Part shown: piece after piece, positions 32,410-44,405 of the stretch
How the letters are laid out: each line of letters begins with the position of its first letter
Numbering within the stretch: position 1 is the first letter of the stretch
Program-made: the position numbers and the translations under genes
Notes under the pieces: generated by a model
The model's input: only the letters and a program-made list of their open reading frames with translations
Databases searched by the model: none
What the model was told of the DNA's origin: nothing
DNA from: Voacanga thouarsii
Taxonomy: Eukaryota > Streptophyta > Magnoliopsida > Gentianales > Apocynaceae
Length of the DNA: 64,000 bases
Direction of reading: 5' to 3'
NCBI GenBank assembly: GCA_026120185.1
Contig: JANUWF010001617.1
Location: 1,488,001 to 1,552,000, forward strand

Positions 32410-35400
32410 TTACTCCCCCTGATGAGATGATTCCTTTAAATCTTTAAACCGACGCATACCGATTTTATATCTCAACTTCTCAAATGTTGCAGTCGGTAAA
32501 GTCTTCGTGAAAATATCTGCGAGGTTGTCACATGACCGAATTTGTAGCACATCAATTTCACCTTTCTTCTGGAGTTCATGAGTAAAGAAGAATTTTGGTG
32601 AAATATGTTTTGTCCGATCTCCTTTAATATATCCTCCTCGTAATTGAGCTATGCAAGCTGCATTGTCTTCATAAAGAGGAGTTGGAATATCTTTGATTGA
32701 TGATAATCCACAACTTTCTCGGATATAATGAATCATGGATCTTAACCATACACATTCTCGACTTGCTTCATGAATGGCTATAATTTCAAGCATGATTTGA
32801 AGAAGTAGTCTGCTATAAATTGTTTCGTAGAACGCCATGATATAGCAAGTATTTTCACATGTAAATAGATAGCCCGTTTGAGAACGTGTTTTATGTGGAT
32901 CGGATAAATAACCAAGATCTCGCATAACCTATCAATGTTGGATTGGTTTTATTTGAATAAAATAATCCGAGATCAATTGTACCTTGGAGATATCGAAGGA
33001 CTTGTTTAATTCCATTCCAATGTCGTCGTGTTGGTGAAGAACTAAATCTTGCTAATAAATTGACAAAGAAAAGCAATATCGAGTCGTGTATTATTAGCAA
33101 GATACATCAATGCACCAATTGCACCGAGATATGGTACTTCAGGACCAAGGAGTTCTTCATCATTTTCTTGAGGTCGGAAAGGATCTTTATCCACATTTAA
33201 TGATCGGACGATCATTGGAATACTCAATGGATGTGCTTTGTCCATGTAAAATCTTTTTAGTACTTTTGCTGTATATGTTGATTGATGAATAAATGTTCCA
33301 CTTTCCAAATGTTCAATTTGTAAACCAAGGTAAAATTTGATTTTTCCAAAATCTTTGATTTCGAATTCTCTTTTTAAATAATCAATTGTTTCTTGGAGCT
33401 CTTCAGGAGTTTCAATAAGATTAATATCATCAACATATATAGCTAATATCACAAATTTAGAACCAGATTTCTTAATAAAAATACATGGACATACCTGGTC
33501 ATTTTTAAATCCTACTTTCAATAAATATTCACTAAGACGTGTGAACCACATGCGCCCAGATTGCTTCAGGCCATATAATGATTTCTGCAACTTGATGGAG
33601 TAATTTTCACGAGGATAATGTTTATATGCTTCGTGCATATGAAATCCTTCGGGATTTTCATGTAAATATCATTTTCTAAATTTTCATACAAGTAAGCAAA
33701 GTGACAACATCTAATAGGCGCATATCTATCTTTTCATGTACTGCCAAACTGATAAGATATCGGAGTGTAATAGCATCAACAACAGGAGAATAAGTTTCAT
33801 CATAATCAATACCTGGTCTTTGTGAAAAACCTTGGGCTACTAATCGCGCTTTATATCGAACGATTTCACTCTTTTCATTGCGCTTTTGCATAAATATCCA
33901 TTTGTAGCCAACAGGTTTTACACCTTCTGGTGTTCAGACTGCAAGTCCGAAGACTTCACGTTTTGTCAGTGCATTTAACTCCGATTGAATCGCATCTTTC
34001 CATTGCAGCCAAGCTTTTTTGTGACGACATTCATCAACTGATATTGGTTCAGGATCATCATTATCCTGTGTAACATTAAGAGATATATTGTATGCAAATA
34101 TATTATCAATAACAGTTTCTATCAGATTCCAACTTCTACCTAAGTGGTATAATTGATAGAAATTTCAGTGTTACTTTCATCAACTTCCGGTTCTTTGTCA
34201 TCGGTTCTCTCTTGGTCTTTATCATTCTCTTCTTCAATATGATCTTCCGGATCATTTAATCCTCTTTTCTTTCGAGGATTTTTATCTTTAGAACCAAGAG
34301 GTCGGCCACGCTTCGGCGTGTTTTTGACTCAACAGCCTATAGGTATAATATTTTGTTCTCACTGGAACTTCAATTCGAATAGGAGCATTTATAGTCGAAA
34401 TATGCGATTTTGTAACTCTTCCGAGTCAACAAAAGCGTCTGGCATTTGATTTGCAATGCTTTGCAAATGAATTATCTTTTGAACTTCAAGTTCACATGCG
34501 CTTGTGCGCGGATCAAGATAATTTAATGATGTTGTCCAAGCAAGATCCTTTTTATGCTTTGTTTCTCCCCTAATTTAGGGAATAATGATTCATCAAAATG
34601 ACAATCAAGCAAATCTTGTCGTGAATACATCTCCTGTCAAGGGTTCAACATACCTGATAATAGAAGGAGAATCATATCCAACGTATATCCCCTTTCTTCT
34701 TTGAGGACTCATCTTTGTACGTTGGTTTGGTGCAATTGGAACATATACAGCACACCCAAAAATTCTTAAATGAGCAATATTTGGTTCTGACCCAAAAGTC
34801 AATTGCAAAGGAGAGAATTTATGATAACTAGCTGGTCTTATGCGTACAAGTGTTGCAGCATGTAAAATAGCATATCCCCAGGCAGATGTTGGGAGATTTG
34901 TTTTCATTAATAATGGTCTAGCAATTAATTGTAATCGTTTAATCAAAAATTCAGCAAGACCATTTTGTGTGTGAACATGAGCTACATGATGTTCAACATT
35001 AATCCCAATTGACATGCAATATGCATAAAAAATATGTGATGAAAATTCACCAGCATTATCCAAACGGATATTTTTAATGTGATGGTCAGGAAATTGTGCT
35101 CGTAATTTAATTATTTGAGTAAGTAATCTCGCAAACGCCAGGTTGCGAGTAGATAATAAACATACATGTGACCATCGGGATGATGCATCAATTAAGACCA
35201 TAAAATATTTGAACGGTCCACATGGTGGATTAATAGGTCCACAAATATCTCCGTGAATCCGTTAAAGAAATGTAGGACTTTCAACTCCTACTTTTACTGG
35301 TGATGGTTTAACAATTAATTTTCCTATGGAACATGCAGTACATGCGAATTTTTCTGATGTTAATATCCTTTTATTTTTTAAAGGATGACTATGTGTATTC

Positions 35401-35903
35401 TCAATGATTCTTCTCATCATGGTAGATCCCGGATGACCCAACCGGTCATGTCAAATGGTAAAAGTAATAGGATCAGTAAACTTCTGATTTACTAGATGAT
35501 GAATTTCAATTGTACGTATTTTTACAAAATATAGGCCAATAGAAAAAGACGGCATTTTTTCTAATACAGATTTCTTACCCAAATGAATTTGAGTAATAAA
35601 AAGATGCTCAATCTCATTTTCCTCATTTGTTTCAACATGATACCCATTTCTGCGGATATCTTTAAAACTCAATAAATTTCTTCTGGATTTTGAGGAAAAT
35701 AGTGCCTTATCAATAATAATTGTTGTTCCTTTAGGCAACAATATACTAACTCTTTCGGAGCCCTCAATCACATTTGCACTACCGTTTATCGTATAAATAT
35801 TTATTTCTTCCATTTTGAGATCAGAAAAATATTTCTCATTTTTTAGTATGGTGTGTGTAGTTTCACTATCAATAATGCATATATCATCATTAACAACAGC
35901 CAT
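32410..35903 (-). pseudogene. pol: Copia B pol, broken
   Basis: Protease motif reads IIDSETTHT: the Gly of the catalytic Asp-Ser/Thr-Gly triad is Glu, which should abolish processing. A TGA replaces the Trp of WHDRLGHP near 35451. The integrase core (RLDNAGEF) is open at 34605-35201, then shifts frame. RT keeps QKSLYGLKQSGRMW and YVDD (33420-33640), with a frameshift just upstream near 33690. RNase H ends in SSHQGE and the stop at 32410-32412. The frame is broken again near 32900-33100. Confidence 0.9.
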
Positions 35904-35985
35904 CTGAATACAAATATATATATGCAAACGTAAATATTATTAAAATAGAATGAAAATGAAAATACAAAAATATCAGGGTGAGGCT

Positions 35986-37053
35986 TTAGTTCTTCTGGAC
36001 ACTGCCATCACCAATTAAATGGTCTATCCTACCGTTTGGGTGTTCAAAAAAATCCGATACATCCATATGTGTAATATTGATATTAAGATATTCAGGATCA
36101 ATATCATCATCCTCAGCATTATTTATTGGATGTTGAGAAAATTTTGCTTCCACATTTTTATTTTTCAATGAAGCTTGATACAATTCAACTAAATGGTTAG
36201 CCGTACGACAGTTTCGTGACCAATGACCTTTCATGCCACATCTATAATATATATCCTCATACTTTTCTTCAATTTCTTTTTCTTTTCCTTTATGATCTTT
36301 TCTGTTTCACTTCAGGTGACCAGCATTTCTCACAGTTTGATTATGATTGTGATAAGGGAAATATCGAGCGTGTCTACGACCATAACCACGACCACGGTCA
36401 CGACCATGGCCACGACCACGACTATAACGATGGCTTCTGCTGGAACCAACAACATTCACTTCTGGGAGTGCTGTTAAGCCAGTTGGTCTGGCTTCATGAT
36501 TTCTCAATAATAACTCATTATTTTTCTCTACAATGAGGAGGGCAGTAATTAAATCTGTAAATTTTATATACCCCTTTTCTCGATATTGTTGCTGCAGGAC
36601 AATATTCGAGACATGAAAGGTGGAAAATGTCTTCTCCAACATATCTTCATCAGTCATTTTTTCTCCGCATAATTTTAATTGAGATGTAATTTTATACATT
36701 GTGGAGCTATATTCATTCACGGTTTTAAAATCTTGCAACCTCAGGTGCAACCATTCATACCGTGCAGTGGGTAGTACGACCATCTTCAGGTGGTCAAATT
36801 TTTCTTTTAAATTTACCCACAGGCCATATGGATCTTTTTCGGTAAGATATTTCATTTTCAAATTTTCATCGAGATGACGACGAATAAAAATCAAAGCTTT
36901 AGCCTTGTGTTGTGCAGATGCACTATTATTTGCTTGAATAGTTTCACTAAGGCCTTCAGCATTTTGATGCATTTCTGTATCGAGAACCCATGACATATAA
37001 TTTTTTTCAGAAATATCAAGGGCTACAAATTCGAGTTTAGCGAGGTTAGCCAT
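35986..37053 (-). pseudogene. gag: Copia B gag, broken
   Basis: Starts at ATG 37053 (MANLAKLEF), the codon that is lost in A. The UBN2 capsid region and Arg-Gly-rich stretch are intact to HLK, where TGG has become TGA at about 36307. The first Cys of the zinc knuckle is Tyr (YRCGMKGHWSRNC preceded by TAT), so RNA binding would be lost even with readthrough. The natural end is VQKN and TAA at 35986-35988. Confidence 0.88.
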
Positions 37054-37141
37054 AGAGATCAATAAATGCGTACCCTGTCTTCTGGCTTTGGTAACGGCAG
37101 AAACTCGTGCTTAGTCTTCTGACTTTTGTACCGGTAGAGAC

Positions 37142-37155
37142 TCGTGCTGATAACG
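37142..37155 (-). other. Primer-binding site of copia B, tRNA-Ile anticodon-arm type
   Basis: Reads TCGTGCTGATAACG on the + strand, the exact reverse complement of 9243-9256, and abuts the 5' LTR in the same way. Conservation in both copies supports it as a functional site. Confidence 0.6.
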
Positions 37156-37524
37156 TGTTATAAAATTAGGGTAGTGTTAGAATAAAATCTTCACACTACA
37201 CACTAAGAAAATTCTAACTATTCTTTGCACAAGAATTTCTCTTTAAACTTCTCTCTTTCTTTCTCTCGCAATTCTTTCTCTAATCTTTCTTTCACTAATC
37301 TTTTTTTCACAAAATGATGGTGTATTACAAGCTTAGAGAATATCTCTATTTATAGAGCTCTAATTAATGGAATACATCATGGCATACATCATCTTCCACT
37401 AATTTCAATTAGTGGTGTCTCCACTAAATGATGGACATCCATAAAAATCTTCTATAATAATTCACATAAATCCATAATTAGTGGAGCCTCCACTAATTAA
37501 TGGAGATTCTAATAATTCATAACA
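37156..37524 (-). repeat. 5' LTR of copia B
   Basis: 369 bp with intact TGTTAT/ATAACA ends. It shares AATGGAGATT near the outer end and GCACAAGAATTTC with the A 3' LTR. The primer site abuts its inner end. Confidence 0.95.
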
Positions 37525-40226
37525 TGATCGAATTTGATTCAATTTTTAGTTATTTGTCTAATTAACACGTGTATTGTTATTAAGAATTGTGATTAACACT
37601 TATTAAGATGTAAAAAATAAAATAAAATAAAAAGACTAAAATGCCTCTGACTACCAAGAATCAACAGGCGCCACTACACATTTCTGTATATACATAAAAA
37701 GATAAGATTTATTAAAATTAAAAATAGTTTCGAGTCAGATAAAAAAAATTATTAACTTTAGGGGCAAAGTGAAAACGAGCTCTTATTTTACGCTAGAAAA
37801 TATCAATTAACGCAACAAATTGAAAACTTGATCAGCACCTCGGTCGTCTTGTTCCTGCTTTCCACAGCCCTCACTTGGATGCCTGCAATATCGTTGATTC
37901 TACTGCCAAGAACTGATACTGGGATGATGTTTAACATGATCGAGCCCATGTTCAGAATCAGGGTTATATCTCTAACCTATTGCAAGCTGAAACGAATGGA
38001 AGCAGATATGCGCAGTTGCAGCAACCATGTTTGTGGTGATTTGGGTGTCAAGCCAATTTTTCACCAGTGGCAGCAGTTGCTGCTAGGCCAGTTCCATATC
38101 TTTCCCCCCTATTATTTTGTTGGAAAGCATTGAGCAATGCTTTCCTCGGTTTTTCTCGTTCTTTGCCTCACAAAGTTTTCATTTTTGGCTTTAAGAAAGA
38201 GAAAAAAATTCACTCCCATTTTTTCCTTTTGTGCGCTTGTACTGTTCTATCCTTGAACGTTATGTATTTAAGAATTGAACCATTTTAGAATTTTGTCATT
38301 CTTTTGCGTTCGTGTTCTTGTTTACATATTAGCATGTGAACTGGGAAATGCTAGGCAAGTTTTGGATATGTTTCTGGAATATGGGAATCACTGCGTTGAT
38401 GAATTTGGAGGTTCAAACCAGATGACCATGTTTTGGCCATTTGTGTTTAATTGTTACAGTGGCATATCACTACTTGTCTTTCTCCTGAAGAGAAAATGGA
38501 AGATGAAAATGAAGAAGAATTCTTGCCTTACAGAGGTTAATCTTTTTTAATGTGATTATTTTGTAGTTTCATTATGCTACATTCTTCTGATAGAGTTCTT
38601 CAATCCTTATTATGATTATTTGACTGTTGCTTCTCATGTTCATTTCTGTCATATGCATATTGATGTTCAATAGTTGTTCAATTAGTAGATATTTATAGGG
38701 AAGTTTTGAATACAAAGAAGATCCGACTACTTGAGGTGGCCTTTAATGCAGTATTAGTACTTTATGTTACTTAATTGAGATTGGTCAAATCCAACATTTT
38801 CCCCATCCTTTGTAGAATCAAGTGTGTCTTTAGACACTTTCGGGTATTATAATTACATTACAGTTTGTTACTATAATTTTCGTCTAAGCTATTTTGATGA
38901 TGTATAGGAATACTCTGAGCAGGCTGAAGGTTCTGAAATCATTTTTTTGTTGAAACTTATGTGAAATGCATTTCACAATGTTGTTACATTTGTCTTTAAC
39001 TGCTCTACGATGGTCACACTTGAATCAATGTACTCATTTCCCCTTTTGTGCCACTGGTTTGACATACTCCTCTCCTTGCCTCTCCAGGGATGCTGTCAAA
39101 GGAACCCAAGATACATGTAAATAGAGAATAGGTTGCCAACAAACATTTATGAGGATATTTTGATTTCAATTATGATGTGGCATATGATCGAGTCAAGTGG
39201 CGTGGTATGCTTTTTTACTTATGGAAGAAAATCTAACAGAGCAGTTTAGAAAAAGTTCGGTAAATATTGTTTCCGGTTTGATTGACTTAATCCACTTTCT
39301 CAATTTTTATTGCTCCTTATCTATGCAAAGTACTCATGTATGTATTATGCAACATCGATCTCTGAATTTATGACTTCTTATTTGCATTAGGGAGTAAAAT
39401 AACCAAAAAGAAACCAAAGTGATGACTCAAATTAATCATAACGTGTGCGGACTTTACACTTGCACCTGGATGTATGCATTTCACAACTAAGGATGTTCGT
39501 TTCACATATTAGTTAAATGCAGTTCTATTTGGACCTTGGCCATTCTTTGTAACATTAGTCCTTTCAATTGCAATCTTCCAATTTGAGAGCTGACATACAT
39601 GTACTTGTGAATAGCCTACATATTTTCTGGTAATTTAGGTCATCAGAATCCTTAGTCTTCATTAATTTTCATTTCTCTTTCCAACCTTTTTTGTTGCAAT
39701 TTATGACATTGGTTACAGGTTTATGGTTGTGATTTGGTAATTTTGGCCTGTTGTTAAATGGTGTTAGTTCTGCTAATTGTTATTTTACTGCCGTACAATT
39801 TTTCCCTTTTTTTTAAAATTAAAAAATAAAGTTACTAACTTCATCAGTTAAATTACCTTTCTTAGTGCGGTCTTTGATGGTTATCAAATTGTGGTTTCTA
39901 TATGGTCTTGGAATTCTTCAGTCACCTTAAAATTCAGATACATCTGCTTCATATTTATGAATCTTTTCCACTCTGTCGTTTTCTTTAGTTTTTTACGTTT
40001 CGTTCTACCAAGTAACTATTTCACAATATATTGCATTTGTTACCTGAAAAGAGAAGCCATAGTAGATTTTGCTGTCGTTTTTCTCTTCCACCAGGTGTCA
40101 AAGAGTTTAAGAAAGTAATCTCATTTGGTTACACCGAGTTAATCAGGCTCTTTATGGAATCGGTAAACACCTTTCCCTTTTCCTAGTTCTCTCCCTTGCT
40201 TTCCCCTTTGGCTTGAGCCCTTCCTT
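37525..40226. other. Region upstream of the MYB gene
   Basis: 2.7 kb. 37525-37800 is AT-rich. 37800-38550 has gene-like complexity with open stretches (one reads LQAETNGSRYAQLQQPC), and may be an old gene fragment or part of a MYB 5' leader. No domain is recognised. Sequence from about 38560 to 40200 is T-rich, as in introns or 5' UTRs. I cannot place a TATA box. Confidence 0.35.
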
Positions 40227-43200
40227 ATGGATCATAATCAACCAGTGGAAACCAATTGGACATGCAACAGCTCCTGCTGGACAAGGGAGGAGGATAAAGC
40301 ATTTGAGAATGCCCTGGCCATCTATTCAGGTGATATCAGTCCTTGGGAGAAAATTGCCGCAGCAGTCCCCGGTAGGACAGTTGATGAGATCAAGAATCAC
40401 TTTGAGGTCTTAGTGTCAGATGTAAATGCTATTGACTCTGGTGATGTCCCTTTGCCTGAGTATGCTGATTCTTTCAAGAAGCCAAGAAAGCGTGCGGATC
40501 ATGCTTCTGCCAGCAGAAAGAGGAACCAATCTGTGACAAGGCAGCGTACGACTGTTCGTAAAGAAAAATCTTCAAGGCCAAATGGAGGACGGAAAAGGGG
40601 TAAACTTTGGACAGAAGAAGAACATAGGTATATTATAATTCAATTATTTATCAATGCATGCAGCAACTAAATTGCCGCAAGTCATCTCCGATGTGGCTTT
40701 GTTGAATTTTGCTGGTAATTGATTCCTAGAACCTGTGTTTTCCCTAAATCGCTCTTTGAAAGCATGTCCACCGTCTCAATTTTGACACCATAGAGCCACC
40801 AAGCGAATGCTAATTCGAAATAAATCTATAATATTTGTCTGAAGATGTTAGGTATTATCATGTGCAGAAAACTATGTTATTCAAAAAGCGCACATGCATA
40901 TATTTGTTGTAATGTACTTGCATGTACCTGCAGAAGTCATATATTCGCATTTATTGATTGTGACCCATCAGACTTGAAATGTTTGGATGTGAACGCAAAT
41001 CCGCAATTCTTTTTCCTTTCTATCTTGTTGCTTGGATAAAAAGAAGTAACTTTTTTTTTTTTTTAACAGCTGTTGATGTATCTATGTTTACTGAGAGTCT
41101 TGAGGAATACCCATTAAGTGGTTAAGCACAATAATATTCTGGGGATGTATGGTGATTCAATAAAGCTGCTCCTCAAACCAAGATTAAATTTCGTGGTTTT
41201 ACCGTTTAATTGTAGTAAATATCAATCTTCTAGTCTGTGAAAGCAAACAGCAATGCCTTTATCCACCACTCTGCGGTATATAGTCTAAAATGTCTGTGAA
41301 TAGCAAAATAAGCAAAACTTCTAGAATTGACCAAGAACCCCGTTGAAACACAACGTGTGTACTTGATTGGCTGCTGTTCTCAGTATATGAATATCTGTAG
41401 TCCACCTCTTTTGCCTTTTCATTGAATTTCCTTTCTTCTTTTTGTTTGAATGATAGTTTGTGTCGGTGAAATTCTTTTAAATCTGAATGGATAATTTTTT
41501 TTGTACTAATGTTGTTTCTATAGCTGGTGTCAGATAAGACGAAAGGATGTGAAGGAGAACATTGAACTAGGACAATGCCTTGCTCATGTAATGAATATTT
41601 TAAGGAATTGATCTCTTAAAAGTAACAATATGGAGGATTGTTCATATGTGAGCAACATTGTTGCTGATGCAGTTGGGAGGGTGGAAAGTACTTTTCCATT
41701 GTTTTCACTCATGGGCAAGCAGATGGTTCTTCTTGATTTTTAGATATCTTCTAAAACCCCATATTCTGTCCTTATCTACTTCACATAGTTCAAATGCTGC
41801 ATTTTGAATCTGTGAGCTGGTGCTTTACATCCATAATGGACTGACTAACAAGCTGTATCTGCTAGATTTTACGTTTACTTTGGAAAGGCTTTAAAATGAT
41901 GTCAAAGCCGTTTTTAAGGCTCAGCTTAACAGTTGGATGTCTTAGTGTTCTCTGCTGCATTAGCTAAAAAAACAATTCGCCACCTTCTAGCACAAACTAC
42001 TCTCCAGGTAGTGGTGATCACACTTTTTGGGTCAAGGATCCAGCTTGCTGGCCAATTTTCAAGTCTCTGGGTTAAGTCCTGATAAAGAAAGATGGAAAAT
42101 ACCTTTTACCTTTAGTTCTTTTTTTTTCCCCCTTCTTTTTTTGCCTGTTTAATTCATGGAATTGCTCAATGGGCTACTAGTCTTTTTCCACTGATCTACA
42201 AAGGCATAGTCCTCAGCCAAGCGGCATATTGGTTTTGGGGATAGAATGGCTGCCTTCTCTTTCAAGCCCAAACCATTGTGTGCAATACACAAAGCTGCAG
42301 TGGTGCTTTTAGCAATGGCCTGAATAAATTAAATGCGAGAGTGTGAATATGTTTCAAATATAGAACTACTCATCCAGTTCATGTGAAGTTAAGTCTTCTA
42401 TTTAACTTTTTTCATTTAATCATCTCGGGATTGATGCAATGATTGTAACATTTCTTTGTGTTTCTTTATTAAATTAAATGGGAGTTCAGTCAGATGTGTG
42501 ACAATATGCCGGCATAGCCTAGGAAAAAACTATTTGCCTGGGTTAATTTCACAACATTAGTTTTTCTGCTTATGCATGCAATAGGCCATATCATTCCATC
42601 TGAGACTGTACTTTTGATCATTTACTTTCAAATATTATGAGGTAAGCTTCTTATCCTTGGAGAAGATATTGGATTAATTGGATGTACATGGATAACCATG
42701 GCACCCTTATAGACTTGGATGTTCATGGATAACCAAGGCACGCTTATAGTCTGTCTGCATAAACTGTCAATTTTTCTCATAATAAACATGCTGGGATTTT
42801 TTATATCCTGTATTTTGATCTTCCTGTCTTGTCTCCTGTAATATACCTATAGATATATATTTTTGTGTTGGGGGGATGGGGGGTGTGGTTTATAGTTTTC
42901 TCATCTTAGTTGTGAAACAAATGCCGATTTTTCAAAATGTCAGATGAAACAGATCGTCTTTTGAAAACTTTTTGCAAGCTTATATACATGTCTATGCTCA
43001 TTCTCTTGTTTATCATGCAGTAGATATATCACTATCTTTATTATTTTTCTTAGACACCACTGACGACCTCTCTCTATAATATAGGTTATTTCTCCATGGC
43101 TTGGAAAAGTATGGGAGGGGTGACTGGAGAAACATTTCCAGGCACTGTGTCAGGACTAGAACACCTACACAGGTGGCCAGCCATGCCCAGAAATATTTTA

Positions 43201-44405
43201 AACGTCGGGATGTGATCAATAAGGGTAGGATAAGGACAAGTATTCATGATATAACAATTTTGGATGATGGGAAGTTATTGACTCAGAAAGTGTTGGTCAC
43301 AGGGAAAATTTCTGGAGTTGATGGAAGATCTAGGGTGAACACTAAGAGATACCAAGGATTTGATAGTGTCGCTATTGATGTAATCGGCTCCTCTGGTAGC
43401 AGTCAGAGTGACATATCAACTGCTCAACAGCCGAGCACTGAACAAATGATTGGAGCCAGTGGTGTTGGCTTGATTGGCCATTCTATGCCTAATCTGCATG
43501 GCGTATCAATTTCCCCAGGCCCAAGCAATGAACAAATTATCAGAGCTGGTGGTGTTGGCTTGATTGCCCATCCAATGCCTAATCTGCATGGTGTATCAGT
43601 TTCCCAGGGCCCAAGCAATGAACAAATTATTGCAGCTGGTGGTGTTGGCTTGATTGCCCATCCAATGCATAACCTTCATGGTGTATCAATTTCCCAGGGC
43701 CCAAGCACCGTGCAAATTATTGGAGCTGGTGGTGTTGGTTTGATTGCTCATTCTATGCCTAACCTGCAAGGCATTTCACTTTCCAATGGCCCAAGCACTG
43801 AACAAATGATTGGAGCTGCTGATGTTGGTTTTATTTCTAGCCATCAGGGCATATTGTTTCCGCAGGCTTCAAGCAGTGAACATATGATTGGAGCTGCTGA
43901 TGTTGGTTTTATTGGCAATCCATTTGCTAGCCAGCAGAACATAACAAATCACCAAGCTCCAATAACTGAACAAATGATTGGAGATGCTGGTGTTGGTGCC
44001 TCTCTGATTAATAGCCAGCAAAGCATATCAACTCTTCACGGGCTGATTTCTCAACAAGTGATTGCAGATGGCAGTGTAGGTTTTAGTGACTCTCTGATTG
44101 ATAGCCTGCATGACATATCAACTCCTCAGGGGCATCCGGACGCTGGAGAAATGATTGAGGCTGATGGAGGAGGGTACCTTGTTGACTTTGAGAAGTACCC
44201 ACCAGAATTTGATCTCAGCATATTTGACTCTCCATCTGCTAGCTCAAAAATTCTGGAACCAAATACTCCGGCAGTTGATGTGCCGGAATATCTTCCTCCT
44301 CCAAGTCCAGTGATGTATGGTTTGGATTCTCCTCTATATGGATCTTTTGTTCCTGATTCCCCTTTTAGCATGGCTAGCCCGGCATATCCATTTCCTCCGG
44401 AGTAA
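40227..44405 (+). CDS. DIVARICATA-like RR-type MYB transcription factor with C-terminal repeats
   Basis: Nuclear DNA-binding protein, 573 aa, two exons: 40227-40627 and 43085-44405 (TAA), joined at an Arg codon inside the second MYB domain. First SANT/MYB domain about residues 15-65 ([30 protein letters not shown]). A basic linker rich in Arg/Lys is a likely nuclear signal (80-125). Second MYB domain about 125-175 ([29 protein letters not shown]), ending in the diagnostic SHAQKYF at 166-172. This layout is the DIVARICATA/MYBS group. Residues 253-490 are an unusual array of about eight 26-31 residue repeats ([26 protein letters not shown]) plus a partial ninth. The tail is acidic and Pro-rich ([10 protein letters not shown]) and could activate transcription. 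Start: first ATG giving [10 protein letters not shown]. Target genes unknown. Confidence 0.9.
40628..43084 (+). other. Single intron of the MYB gene
   Basis: 2.46 kb, GT at 40628-40629, AG at 43083-43084. T-rich with no convincing internal gene. Confidence 0.8.
43440..44144 (+). repeat. 90 bp coding tandem repeat in the MYB gene
   Basis: In-frame units start at Glu codons 43440, 43530, 43620, 43710 (Val), 43800, 43878, 43968 and 44052, encoding 30, 30, 30, 30, 26, 30, 28 and 31 residues. A partial ninth starts at 44145 ([11 protein letters not shown]). The first four are nearly identical; later ones diverge but keep (E/Q)-x-(M/I/V)-I-x(3)-VG. Confidence 0.9.

Larger units (their letters stand above)
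31916..37524 (-). mobile_element. Copia element B, complete but inactive, opposed to A
   Basis: 5.61 kb, same family as A on the opposite strand: 3' LTR 31916-32284, pol 32410-35903, 82 nt spacer, gag 35986-37053, primer site 37142-37155, 5' LTR 37156-37524. Outer bases are tctca (31911-31915) and tgatc (37525-37529), so the element has no target duplication of its own. The 5' side read on the element strand is gatca, which equals the 3' flank of A. Open frames are longer than in A in places, but several stops, frameshifts and motif changes make it inactive. Confidence 0.95.
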
